A stretch of 64,000 nt of DNA from Arcicella sp034931005 (GTDB lineage Bacteria > Bacteroidota > Bacteroidia > Cytophagales > Spirosomataceae). Positions 17,684 to 25,542 of this stretch are shown here, piece by piece (position 1 is the stretch's first letter; every line of letters starts with the position of its first letter). The notes under the pieces were generated by a model, which was not told where the DNA came from, made no database searches, and saw nothing but the letters and a program-made list of their open reading frames with translations. The translations under genes and the position numbers were made by a program. The DNA is taken from the NCBI RefSeq assembly GCF_034931005.1, contig NZ_JAYGIN010000027.1, positions 36,520-100,519 on the forward strand, in the 5' to 3' direction.

Positions 17684-18121
17684 TTATTTTGCTAAAACTT
17701 CTATTTTGAACGAAACTACATTTTCGGCTGGTTTGGTATTGGCAAAAGCCGTCACAGTTTTATTCAATTTACCTTCTTTTCCTTTACTGTTAAATTTCAC
17801 AGTGATAAACCCTTTTTCTCCTGGAGCAACAGGTTCTTTAGAATACGAAGGCGTTGTACAACCACATGAAGCACTAACATTGCTCAATACCAAAGGCATA
17901 TTGCCCGTATTTTTGAAATTATAAACGTGCATGACAGTATCACCTTCTGTGATTTTGCCTAACTCAACCGATGGCGTATCAATTGCCATTACTGGAAATT
18001 TATCATCCGTTGGTTCAAGAGCTTTCTGTCTTTCTTCAAGTGTTTGGGCATCTGTGCGTTGTTTATTTTCACAAGCAACAAAAACAGCAAACGACAGGGC
18101 TAAGATTAATACTTTTTTCAT
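17684..18121 (-). CDS. DUF1573 lipoprotein
   Basis: 145 residues. A lipoprotein signal ends in the lipobox FVAC (Cys17), followed by ENKQ. The DUF1573 domain is an immunoglobulin-like fold with the hallmark pattern ITEGDTVMHVYNFKNTGNMPLVLSNVSASCGCTTPSY, read in parts, including the conserved CGCT. These proteins are periplasmic or surface-attached and of unknown role. It is in the nusB operon between ytxH and yajC. Confidence 0.88.
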   Translation of the reverse strand: MKKVLILALSFAVFVACENKQRTDAQTLEERQKALEPTDDKFPVMAIDTPSVELGKITEGDTVMHVYNFKNTGNMPLVLSNVSASCGCTTPSYSKEPVAPGEKGFITVKFNSKGKEGKLNKTVTAFANTKPAENVVSFKIEVLAK

Positions 18122-18218
18122 GGGCTATTAAATCGTTTTTGTTCGATATTTGATAAAAATGGGGCTTTAAGATTTCAACTAAAACGAATATCTAACATCG
18201 AAAACCAAACATCGGAAT

Positions 18219-18518
18219 TTACGCTTTTGCTTTGATTTGGCTCATCATGCTTTCTACGTCTTCCAAAAGTCTTTCGGCTTTTTCACGAGCTTCATTTACC
18301 ACTTTTTTACCTTCCGATTTTGCCATTGTTTCTGGTATTTCTTTGCCTTCAATCAAATCAGAAATTAAACCCTGTAATTGGTCTCTGTATTTTTGAAGTT
18401 GATAGAACAGTTTGTTACGAGTATTTTCGCCTTTGTCTGGAGCATACAAAATACCTAAGATTGAACCCACTGCGGCACCTGTCATAAATGCCCAAAATGT
18501 TTTTGATGATTTGCTCAT
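18219..18518 (-). CDS. YtxH domain protein
   Basis: 99 residues. An N-terminal hydrophobic, glycine-rich helix (WAFMTGAAVGSILGILYAPDKG) matches the YtxH/gas-vesicle-GvpP-like pattern, in which GxLYAP marks the family. The rest is a long charged helix. The role is unknown; related proteins are stress-associated membrane-linked proteins. A run of six 7-base repeats abuts the start codon. Confidence 0.82.
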   Translation of the reverse strand: MSKSSKTFWAFMTGAAVGSILGILYAPDKGENTRNKLFYQLQKYRDQLQGLISDLIEGKEIPETMAKSEGKKVVNEAREKAERLLEDVESMMSQIKAKA

Positions 18519-18522
18519 TTTT

Positions 18523-18628
18523 CAGTTATCAGTTATCAGTTATCAGTTATCAGTTATCAGTTATTGGATATTAATGATTGGTTATCAGTTAATAAATTTA
18601 GAGTCATATCGAATCTAAATTTATTAAC
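18523..18628. repeat. Heptamer tandem repeat and hairpin before ytxH
   Basis: Six perfect copies of cagttat occupy 18523-18564, ending five bases from the ytxH start codon. Immediately upstream on the minus strand is a hairpin with perfect 15-base arms (18588-18602 gttaataaatttaga; 18614-18628). Related units in reverse orientation (ataaccagtaaccaataact) run to 18668. Loss or gain of heptamers would change the distance of upstream signals to the start, so this is a potential slippage tract. Confidence 0.75.
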
Positions 18629-18668
18629 ATAGAAAGCCAGTAACTAATAACCAGTAACCAATAACTAA

Positions 18669-19826
18669 TCACTTATTGTCTATTAATCCACGTCCAGATT
18701 TTCTGACAATGCCTTCTTTTTGTAATTTCTGAGAAAGTACATCCAAAAGACCGTTGACAAATTGTCCAGATTTTGGTGTTGAATAATTCTTTGCTAATTC
18801 AATGTATTCGTTAATTGTAACTTTTACAGGAATACTCGAAAAGTGAATCATTTCGGCTAAACCTAATTTCAGAATCAACAAATCGGTCATTGCTAAACGG
18901 TCACCTTCCCAATTTTGAGTTTGGTCTAAGATGATTTTTTCGTAAGATTCTTCGTTATCTAAAACGTTGTTGAAAAGGTCAACGAAATATAATTTATCGT
19001 CTTCCCAATTCATAGCTAAAGGTTGCAAAGCAAGTTCTTCGATGCTGGTAATCTTAAAAGTTTTAACAATCATACTTTTAAGAACGTCCTTATTTTCGCC
19101 CCAATTTAAGTCTTTTTCTTCAAAATAATCCGCAATAGAATGATGTTTCAAAACAAAAGTCTTCACAAGGTACATAACTAAGGCTAAATCTTCCTCGAAA
19201 GTATGTTTTGTGCTACGAAGGTACGACTGGAATTCGGTATCAGGCAAGATGCCATCTAAGAAAAGTTTACGGAGGAGATTTTGGTCATCGTCAGTCCAAT
19301 TTACATTTCTTCGGATTGACTCAGTTTCTAAAGTTTTAAGATTTTTGAGTGCCTTTAATACACTATTTTCGGCTAATCTGGCAGTACGGAAATCCGTTTC
19401 AACCAAACGGCGTTGCTCATCCCAAACGGCAATATCCGTGATTTCAAGCAACAAATTAAGCATTTTCAAATAGACATGATAGATATTTTCTACTTCGTCC
19501 ACCATTGTTTGCGTAATTTTTGCACGGTCTCTTTTTACGGCATCACGGTAAAGGAGTATATTCTTTTTTGCGGCATTTTTAGCCTCAAGAGGATAATCAT
19601 CTTCTAAGTCTTTCTTATTCAAGATTGCTTCATAATGAGATTCCGCCAACTTACGCAAGCCTTCAAGCTTAGGCATTTGTTGCTCTTTAGGAATCATTAA
19701 ATCAAGATTGGGAAGGAAAGATTCTGAAATCAAATCGTGGTATAACTGATAATCAGCTCGCTCGGCTGTGCGGAAGGCGTAAAGGTTTTGGAAAGCCTTT
19801 GTTCGGAGAAGTCGTCTATTTACCAT
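18669..19826 (-). CDS. nusB: Transcription antitermination factor NusB, long Bacteroidota form
   Basis: 385 residues, more than twice the classical NusB (about 140). The N-terminus MVNRRLLRTKAFQNLYAF resembles a NusB start (RxxA-QxLYA). The complete helical NusB fold lies in the C-terminal part (about 245-370), ending VPVKVTINEYIELAKNYSTPKSGQFVNGLLD, read in parts, which is the family hallmark. NusB with NusE binds boxA in rRNA leaders. The central extension is characteristic of this phylum. It leads the minus-strand operon running to coaE. Confidence 0.92.
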   Translation of the reverse strand: MVNRRLLRTKAFQNLYAFRTAERADYQLYHDLISESFLPNLDLMIPKEQQMPKLEGLRKLAESHYEAILNKKDLEDDYPLEAKNAAKKNILLYRDAVKRDRAKITQTMVDEVENIYHVYLKMLNLLLEITDIAVWDEQRRLVETDFRTARLAENSVLKALKNLKTLETESIRRNVNWTDDDQNLLRKLFLDGILPDTEFQSYLRSTKHTFEEDLALVMYLVKTFVLKHHSIADYFEEKDLNWGENKDVLKSMIVKTFKITSIEELALQPLAMNWEDDKLYFVDLFNNVLDNEESYEKIILDQTQNWEGDRLAMTDLLILKLGLAEMIHFSSIPVKVTINEYIELAKNYSTPKSGQFVNGLLDVLSQKLQKEGIVRKSGRGLIDNK

Positions 19827-20041
19827 TGTGTACTGAAAGAACGTTTTTTTTTAGACATGAACGGACTGCGTGTCCGTGTTACAAATAATGTTGCAAAATT
19901 AGTATTTTTTTAAGAAAATAGAGCTATTTTAAGTAAATTTATTGTGTTAAAAGAGTTTTATAGCTACATGAGTCATCCCGAATTTTTCTTTTGTCTTAGG
20001 TATTTGAGGGAATTCATAAGTTTTTGGACTTATTCTCGTCC

Positions 20042-20069
20042 TTACTTTTTGTCTTGAAACAAAAAGTAA
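20042..20069. repeat. Hairpin repeat ttactttttgt
   Basis: Perfect 11-bp arms (20042-20052 and 20059-20069) with loop cttgaa. The arm and the following aacaaaaaattcaag form a motif that I associate with dispersed intergenic repeats in Bacteroidota. Confidence 0.65.
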
Positions 20070-20200
20070 CAAAAAATTCAAGAATTCCTAAACTCGCTAC
20101 GCTCAAACAGTAGGAATTCAGTGTCCCATCAATCATAAAAAAGTGTTCTAAAACTAATTTTGACCGTTTTTTTATGATTTTAAAATTCAGGATGATTCAT

Positions 20201-20417
20201 GTTTATATGGTCATGTGTCTGAGACGCAAAACCAAACGACGCCTGATTGCAAATCGAGGTTAGCGAGATTAAGAATTTTAAATTAAGAATTCTTAATAAA
20301 GAATGTAGATTTTAGAAGTTTTACGGAGGATATTTTACTCCTTCATTCTCAATTCCATGTTATAAATTCTGACTTATTTCCTTAACTAAATGACATTGGA
20401 CGCTTGACCATATAAAC
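20201..20417. repeat. Segment bounded by 13-bp inverted repeats
   Basis: gtttatatggtca (20201-20213) is repeated as its exact complement at 20405-20417. The 191 bases between them are AT-rich and non-coding. It may be a degenerate miniature element or chance; no target-site duplication was recognised. Confidence 0.35.
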
Positions 20418-20544
20418 CCCAATTGCAAATTGAGGTTAGCGAGAACGAACAAATCAGGGTGAGTGAAATTAGTAAAGCAAGTACAGAATTATTAATTTTA
20501 GAGCATCAATGAACAATTGAAAGAATTGACACGTTCAATATTAT

Positions 20545-22332
20545 ATGAAATACCTAAAGCATCTCAACAAATACTTTCTGAAATATAAATGGTACTTAAT
20601 TTTGGGTACATTATTTACGTTTGTTTCCAATCTTTTCGGGGTTGTTCCTGCCCAAATTGTTCGGTATGCACTTGATTTGGTAAAAGAAACCATTGATTTA
20701 TATTTCCTCTTCGATGGTTTTAAACTCCAATCTTCTATTTACGAATTTTTCGCTTTTTCAATTCTGCTTTACGGATTGATGATTTTGGTGTTGGCTCTAC
20801 TGAAAGGTTTTTTCCTGTTCTTGGTTCGGCAGACACTCATCGTGATGTCTCGACACATTGAATATGACTTGAAAAATGAAATTTATCATCATTATCAAAC
20901 GCTTCCTTTGAGTTTTTACCGTAAAAATAATACGGGAGATTTAATGGCTCGTATTTCGGAAGATGTCAATAAAGTTCGGATGTACGTTGGACCTGCCATT
21001 ATGTACGGTTTGAACTTGATTACGGTATTTGTACTTGTGGTTTGGTATATGCTTTCGGTAAATCAAAAACTGACATGGTTTGTGCTTTTGCCCGTGCCGT
21101 TTTTGTCGTTCAGTATTTATTTTGTGAATACAATCATCATGCGGAAGTCGGAGCAAATTCAAGCTAATTTATCTAAAATCTCCACTTTTACGCAAGAAGC
21201 CTTTTCGGGAATTAGGGTTTTGAAAGCTTTTGTACAAGAAGAACCTTCAACGATTGCTTTTACAAAACAAGCCAATGTTTACCGTGAAAAGTCATTGGAT
21301 TTAGTGAAAGTTGATTCGTTGTTTTCGCCTTTGGTTTCGGTTTTAGCGGGTTTAAGTTCTGTTATTGTGGTGTATGTAGGCGGTATGGAAGTGATGGCTG
21401 GACGTTTAACACCTGGAAGTATTACTGAATTTATCATGTATGTCTATATGCTCACGTGGCCGATGATTGCTTTGGGTTGGACGGCTTCGCAAATTCAACG
21501 TGCAGCGGCTTCACAACAACGTATTAATGAGTTTTTGAATGAAAAAACGAACATTATTTCAAAAGAAAATATCGTAAAAGATATTGCGGGAGATATTGAC
21601 GTAAAAAATGTCAATTTTGTTTATCCAGATTCTGGAATTGTGGCTCTAAAGGATTTTTCAATGCAAGTTTCGGCGGGTGAATCGGTGGCAATTTTGGGAA
21701 CAACTGGCTCTGGAAAAAGTACCGTTGCCAATTTACTTTGTAGAATGTATGATGTGACGGACGGAGAAATAAAAGTTGACAATTATCCTATCAAAAATCT
21801 GAATGTTAATCATTTACGTTCTCAAATTGGGTACGTTCCGCAAGATGTTTTCTTGTTTTCGGATTCAATCAAAAATAATGTAAAATTCGGTAGTGAAAAC
21901 ATGACCGAAGAGCAAATTATTCAAGCGGCAAAAGATGCTGATTTGTACAATAATGTAATTGATTTTCCAGAAGGATTTGATACGGTTTTGGGAGAACGTG
22001 GCGTTACGCTTTCGGGAGGACAAAAGCAACGACTTTCTATTGCTCGTGCCATTGCCCGTGAACCACGAATTTTGATTTTGGACGACTGTCTTTCGGCAGT
22101 AGATACCAAAACTGAAAATCAGATTTTGAATAATTTACAAGGGATTATGCAAGGACGTACTTCGGTGATTATTTCGCACCGAGTTTCATCAGCAAAATTA
22201 GCGGATAAAATCATCATGCTTGACGACGGACGTATCGTTGAACAAGGCACGCACGATGATTTGATGGAAGCAAATGGGGTTTATCGTGAATTGTATGATA
22301 AACAGATGGCTGTTGAGGATGTAAACGCATAG
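20545..22332 (+). CDS. ABC exporter, fused permease and ATPase (MsbA/LmrA type half-transporter)
   Basis: 595 residues. Residues 1-330 hold six membrane helices. The nucleotide-binding domain has Walker A GTTGSGKST (385-393, Lys391), Q-loop VPQDVF, signature LSGGQ (489-493) and Walker B ILILDD (509-514). The residue after the Walker B aspartate is Asp514, where a catalytic Glu is usual. Asp at this place occurs in the degenerate site of heterodimeric exporters such as BmrC/YheI, so a partner half-transporter elsewhere is possible. It acts in the inner membrane; the substrate is unknown. Downstream, in convergent orientation, lies a TolC-like gene. Confidence 0.9.
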   Translation: MKYLKHLNKYFLKYKWYLILGTLFTFVSNLFGVVPAQIVRYALDLVKETIDLYFLFDGFKLQSSIYEFFAFSILLYGLMILVLALLKGFFLFLVRQTLIVMSRHIEYDLKNEIYHHYQTLPLSFYRKNNTGDLMARISEDVNKVRMYVGPAIMYGLNLITVFVLVVWYMLSVNQKLTWFVLLPVPFLSFSIYFVNTIIMRKSEQIQANLSKISTFTQEAFSGIRVLKAFVQEEPSTIAFTKQANVYREKSLDLVKVDSLFSPLVSVLAGLSSVIVVYVGGMEVMAGRLTPGSITEFIMYVYMLTWPMIALGWTASQIQRAAASQQRINEFLNEKTNIISKENIVKDIAGDIDVKNVNFVYPDSGIVALKDFSMQVSAGESVAILGTTGSGKSTVANLLCRMYDVTDGEIKVDNYPIKNLNVNHLRSQIGYVPQDVFLFSDSIKNNVKFGSENMTEEQIIQAAKDADLYNNVIDFPEGFDTVLGERGVTLSGGQKQRLSIARAIAREPRILILDDCLSAVDTKTENQILNNLQGIMQGRTSVIISHRVSSAKLADKIIMLDDGRIVEQGTHDDLMEANGVYRELYDKQMAVEDVNA

Positions 22333-22346
22333 CTTAACCACATAGG

Positions 22347-22763
22347 TAGGATAGGAAACATAGTTTTAACAAAAGAAACGCAGTAAATAGAAGTTTAATT
22401 AACCCGATCGGTAGGATAAAATTGGGTTCTCAACAAAAAAATTTATTAATCCTATGTTTTCTACCCTACCTATACGGTTAAATTATAGGATAGAAAACAT
22501 TGTTTTAACAAAAGAAACGCAGTAAATAGAAGTTTAATTAACCCGATCGGTAGGATAAAATTGGGCTCTCAACAAAAAAATTTATTAATCCTATGTTTTC
22601 TACCCTACCTATATGGTTAAATTATAGGATAGGAAACATTGTTTTAACAAAAGAAACGCAGTAAATAGAAGTTTAATTAACCCGATCGGTAGGATAAAAT
22701 TGGGCTCTCAACAAAAAAATTTATTAATCCTATGTTTTCTACCCTACCTATATGGTTAAATTA
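22347..22763. repeat. 139-bp tandem repeat, three copies
   Basis: Copies begin at 22347, 22486 and 22625 and are nearly identical; for example aaaagaaacgcagtaaatag starts at 22371, 22510 and 22649. Each copy has internal dyad symmetry between ggatag(a/g)aaacat and atgttttctaccct. No open frame is conserved across the unit. Confidence 0.92.
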
Positions 22764-22828
22764 TGCGTTGATAACAGAAAGTTTTATTAAACCTATATTT
22801 TCTACCCTAACGATGTGGTTAACTTTGA

Positions 22829-23245
22829 TCAGTCTGGCAACATTCGATAAAAATCATTAACAAAAGTTTTTTGTCCTTCCTTAAAAATGTTAGTACAATG
22901 AAAATTGACAAGTATTCCCTTAGGAATCTCCATTAACTTCATGTAACTCATCAATTGAGCTTCAAATATGGGTAACATTGTAGAAACAGCCTTTAATTCT
23001 ACTAAAATCGTATCTTCTATAAGTAAATCATAACGCAAATCACAATCTACAATTACACCTTTGTAGTCCACATATATTGTCTTCTGGAAATCGACTTTAA
23101 AGCCACGACTTTGCAATTCATGAATCAGGCATTTTTCATAAACTTTTTCTAACAAACCTGAGCCTAAATGTTTGTGTACTTCAATAACGGCTCCCAAAAC
23201 TTCATAGCTCAATTCATTAACTTTTCTCTTTGTAAGTGTATCCAT
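22829..23245 (-). CDS. GxxExxY protein, PD-(D/E)XK nuclease-like
   Basis: 138 residues, the usual length. The name-giving motif is GLLEKVY (Gly30, Glu33, Tyr36). The nuclease-fold core follows: Asp73 in RYDLLI, Glu83 and Lys85 in VELKAV, and Gln97 in EAQLMSYMKL. All predicted catalytic residues are present. The family is widespread and often multicopy, but its substrate is not established. Here the gene sits alone between two tandem-repeat arrays that share a core sequence with inverted outer arms, suggesting that the gene and the repeats belong together. Confidence 0.9.
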   Translation of the reverse strand: MDTLTKRKVNELSYEVLGAVIEVHKHLGSGLLEKVYEKCLIHELQSRGFKVDFQKTIYVDYKGVIVDCDLRYDLLIEDTILVELKAVSTMLPIFEAQLMSYMKLMEIPKGILVNFHCTNIFKEGQKTFVNDFYRMLPD

Positions 23246-23316
23246 ATCAATTATTTGTAGTTTATATTATTTATTTTTTTGTAGAAATTCTTTCTTAATT
23301 TTAAAAACGTCAAAAT

Positions 23317-23519
23317 AATCTCCAACCCTATATTTCTTATCTAACTCACCTGCGGATGCTTTGATACCCGCATTAATCTCCAACCCTATGTTTCCTATCT
23401 AACTCACCTGCGAATGCTTTGATAGCCGCATTAATCTCCAACCCTATGTTTCCTATCTAACTCACCTGCGGATGCTTTGATACCCGCATTAATCTCCAAC
23501 CCTATGTTTCCTATCTAAC
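23317..23519. repeat. 58-bp tandem repeat, three and a half copies
   Basis: Copies begin at 23317, 23375, 23433 and 23491 (the last is partial). The unit opens with aatctccaaccctatgtttc, continues ctatctaactcacctgcgga and ends in a palindrome-like tgcgga...cccgca. The first half matches the core of the 139-bp repeats on the other side of the nuclease gene. Confidence 0.92.
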
Positions 23520-23543
23520 CTATGTGGTCAAAACATGGTTGCA

Positions 23544-24857
23544 TTATTCCACAATCTTACTACTCAATCTCAACAATTCAATTTCCGTGATTTTAGCATT
23601 AAATTCGGCTTCAATTAAACGAGTTTCGGCAGCTACGGCGTTGCGTTGCACCTCACGAAGTTCATAAGCTGCTGAGTTACCGACTTTGTATCTTTCAAAA
23701 GCAATGTCGATATTTTGACGAGCAATTTTGTAGTTTTCTGTTTCTAACTTAATCAATTCTAAAGCATTACGATAATTCAAATACGTTCTTTCCAAAGCCG
23801 TATTTAATTGATTTCGTAAATCTCCTTCTTGTAAATTCGCTATCTCCTGCCCTATTTTAGCATTTTGAATTCTTCGTTTCTGATTGTAGCCATCAAAAAT
23901 ATTAATTGACGATCTGAGTCCGTAACTAAACGCAAAATTTTGGAGTGATTTAGTCGCTTGTGGAGCTCCAGCACCGTTATTGGAAGCATTGTAATTATAA
24001 CCTGTAATAAAATCAACTTGAGGCAATTGAGCTGATTTTTGCAATTTTAAATCCATTTCCGCCAAACGCTTATTTTGTTCTGCCAAAATCAATAATGGAT
24101 TTTGCTTTAAAGTTGCTTCTCTTAATATTTCTAAAGACAAAGATTTGTCATAGGTAATGGTATCATTCGTAGAAAACTCCTCTTGCAAACTTCTAATCAA
24201 CAAAGAATTAAGGCTAATTTTAGCATTTTCCAAAGCTTGTTCTTGAGCAATAAGTGCGGCCTTGTCTTCATTATAATCCACTTGTGCGGAAAGAAAATCT
24301 ACTTTTGAACCTTGTCCAACTTCATAACGGTCACGGGATAATTTCAGTCGGTCATTGGAGATTCCTAAACCTTGCTTCAAGTTTTTTACTCTTCTCGACT
24401 GGCGAATAATATCATAATACGCATTACTAACCTGAGCAATTGAATTTTCTACCGAACTTTCAATTTGCGTAACATTCGTCTTTTGTAATTCACGCAGGCG
24501 GTCACGGGCGATAAACATTCCCAAGCCGTCATATAATGTCCAAATGGCATTTACGCCTGCTCCTCCTGTATTATTTGATACGCCAGAACGTTCAATTGTT
24601 GGCAAATTTGGGTCAAAAAGCCCAATTGTTACGCTACTAATATTGTAGTTTTTATTGGCAGAACCTGTCACGACTGGCAACATTCCTGCATTGCCACGAG
24701 TATTATTATTATCCGCAATTTTCTGGTTACTCTTGGCAATTTTGATGGCGTAATTATTTTCCAACGAAATTTTCACGGCTTCATCAAGCGTTAAAACTCC
24801 TTGTGCTTCAACATGAATGACGAAACAGGTTGAAATTAGCAGTAAAACGTACTTCAT
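23544..24857 (-). CDS. TolC-family outer membrane efflux protein
   Basis: 437 residues. A signal peptide (about 1-18, ending HVEAQG) is followed by two OEP repeats: VLTLDEAVKISLENNYAIKIAKSN, in pieces, opens the first, and LEILREATLKQNPLLILAEQNKRLAEMDLKLQKSAQLPQVD the second. Long coiled helices with N-A-K-I-x-L type spacing (ALENAKISLNSLL) form the periplasmic tunnel. It forms trimeric outer membrane channels for type I secretion or efflux. The convergent ABC exporter nearby is a possible partner, but the adaptor protein is not in the window. Confidence 0.9.
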   Translation of the reverse strand: MKYVLLLISTCFVIHVEAQGVLTLDEAVKISLENNYAIKIAKSNQKIADNNNTRGNAGMLPVVTGSANKNYNISSVTIGLFDPNLPTIERSGVSNNTGGAGVNAIWTLYDGLGMFIARDRLRELQKTNVTQIESSVENSIAQVSNAYYDIIRQSRRVKNLKQGLGISNDRLKLSRDRYEVGQGSKVDFLSAQVDYNEDKAALIAQEQALENAKISLNSLLIRSLQEEFSTNDTITYDKSLSLEILREATLKQNPLLILAEQNKRLAEMDLKLQKSAQLPQVDFITGYNYNASNNGAGAPQATKSLQNFAFSYGLRSSINIFDGYNQKRRIQNAKIGQEIANLQEGDLRNQLNTALERTYLNYRNALELIKLETENYKIARQNIDIAFERYKVGNSAAYELREVQRNAVAAETRLIEAEFNAKITEIELLRLSSKIVE

Positions 24858-24935
24858 TAATTATTCAGTTTTCTGTTGATGAAATGGTAATTTCTTCGAC
24901 GAAAACTCGTAGAAGAAATTCATGAGTTTAAAATC

Positions 24936-25286
24936 TTACTTTTTACCAAATTTATTTTTGCCGATACCCTTAAATGGCTTCCATTCCTTGTTTTCTGGCT
25001 TTGAAGGATACGGTTTTTTCTTCTTTTTATCTAAACTGCCCGCATTATTGGGTACAGATTTATTAACAACGATTTTTCTTTCTTCAAATTCTTTCCCGTC
25101 CAAAGCCTCAATTGCCGCTTTTGCTTCTTCGTCATTTGGCATTTCAACAAAAGCAAAACCTTTATTCTGACGAGTGATTTTATCTATCACGATTTTGGCA
25201 GAATGTACTTCTCCAAACTCTCCAAAAATCTCTACTAATTTTTCTTCCTTCCATTTGAAAGGAATACTACCTACATATATATCCAT
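24936..25286 (-). CDS. RRM-type RNA-binding protein
   Basis: 116 residues. A single RNA recognition motif covers 1-80: RNP2 IYVGSI (3-8) and RNP1 KGFAFVEM (42-49), with the exposed aromatics at the expected places. The C-terminal 35 residues are Lys/Pro-rich (KKKKKPYPSKPENKEWKPF), a basic tail. Such small RRM proteins are common in Bacteroidota, where they act as post-transcriptional RNA binders. It is a monocistronic gene with an ATG at the end of a clear leader. Confidence 0.93.
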   Translation of the reverse strand: MDIYVGSIPFKWKEEKLVEIFGEFGEVHSAKIVIDKITRQNKGFAFVEMPNDEEAKAAIEALDGKEFEERKIVVNKSVPNNAGSLDKKKKKPYPSKPENKEWKPFKGIGKNKFGKK

Positions 25287-25402
25287 TTGATTTATTATTT
25301 TTTGTTTTGCAAAGGTACAAATTAGGGATTAGTTATTGGAGATTGGGGATTGGTTTTTATATTTAGGTGAGGTTAGGTATTGGAATTTAGGTTTCAGTAA
25401 CT

Positions 25403-25525
25403 GGTGCAAGTCTGCGACTTGTACCTTTCACTCTATCTCACTGGTTCAAGCGTCCTCGCTTGAACTCTTATTTTTACCAGTGCCAATGCTTACGCACGAG
25501 TGGATTCAAGCGAGGACGCTTGAAC
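25403..25525. repeat. Cluster of palindromic repeats
   Basis: Hairpin one is 25403-25425 (ggtgcaagtc / gacttgtacc, one mismatch). Hairpin two is 25444-25465, gttcaagcg-tcct-cgcttgaac. An inverted copy of the second palindrome lies at 25505-25525, so 25444-25464 and 25505-25525 are exact 21-base complements. The cluster forms alternative short or long stems, as in bacterial REP/BIME repeats. It sits between the RRM gene and an unrecognised gene on the minus strand. Confidence 0.8.
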
Positions 25526-25542
25526 AAGTGGGGTGTTCAATA

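Larger units (their letters stand above)
19827..20544. other. Long divergent intergenic region with repeats
   Basis: No gene is supported in these 718 bases between the divergent nusB and ABC exporter genes. It holds a perfect hairpin (20042-20069), a pair of 13-base inverted arms 204 bases apart (20201-20213 and 20405-20417), and a direct repeat of about 22 bases reading gcaaat(c/t)gaggttagcgag (around 20249 and 20425). Parts resemble dispersed repeats of Cytophagales genomes. Both gene promoters must lie here, but I see no exact TAnnTTTG box. Confidence 0.6.
22334..23530. mobile_element. Candidate inverted-repeat-bounded cassette with GxxExxY nuclease gene
   Basis: A 29-base sequence at 22334-22362/3 (ttaaccacataggtagg then ataggaaacatag) recurs inverted at 23502-23530 with about 26 of 29 matches. 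Between them lie a 139-bp tandem array, the nuclease gene and a 58-bp tandem array. Both arrays contain further copies of the same core (cctatgttt-ctatc/ccta). The segment fills almost exactly the gap between the ABC gene (ends 22332) and the tolC-like gene (ends 23544). Mobility is inferred; no transposase is present. Confidence 0.4.

Noticed and set aside
17655..18153. Plus-strand open frames opposite the DUF1573 lipoprotein gene
   Set aside because: They are shadows of the real minus-strand gene, which has a lipobox and a recognised domain.
19827..20544. tRNA or other stable RNA gene in the long gap
   Set aside because: No cloverleaf or known RNA motif was seen; only repeats and hairpins.
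22347..23519. CRISPR array
   Set aside because: The 139- and 58-bp units are contiguous, near-identical tandem repeats with no variable spacers and no cas genes.
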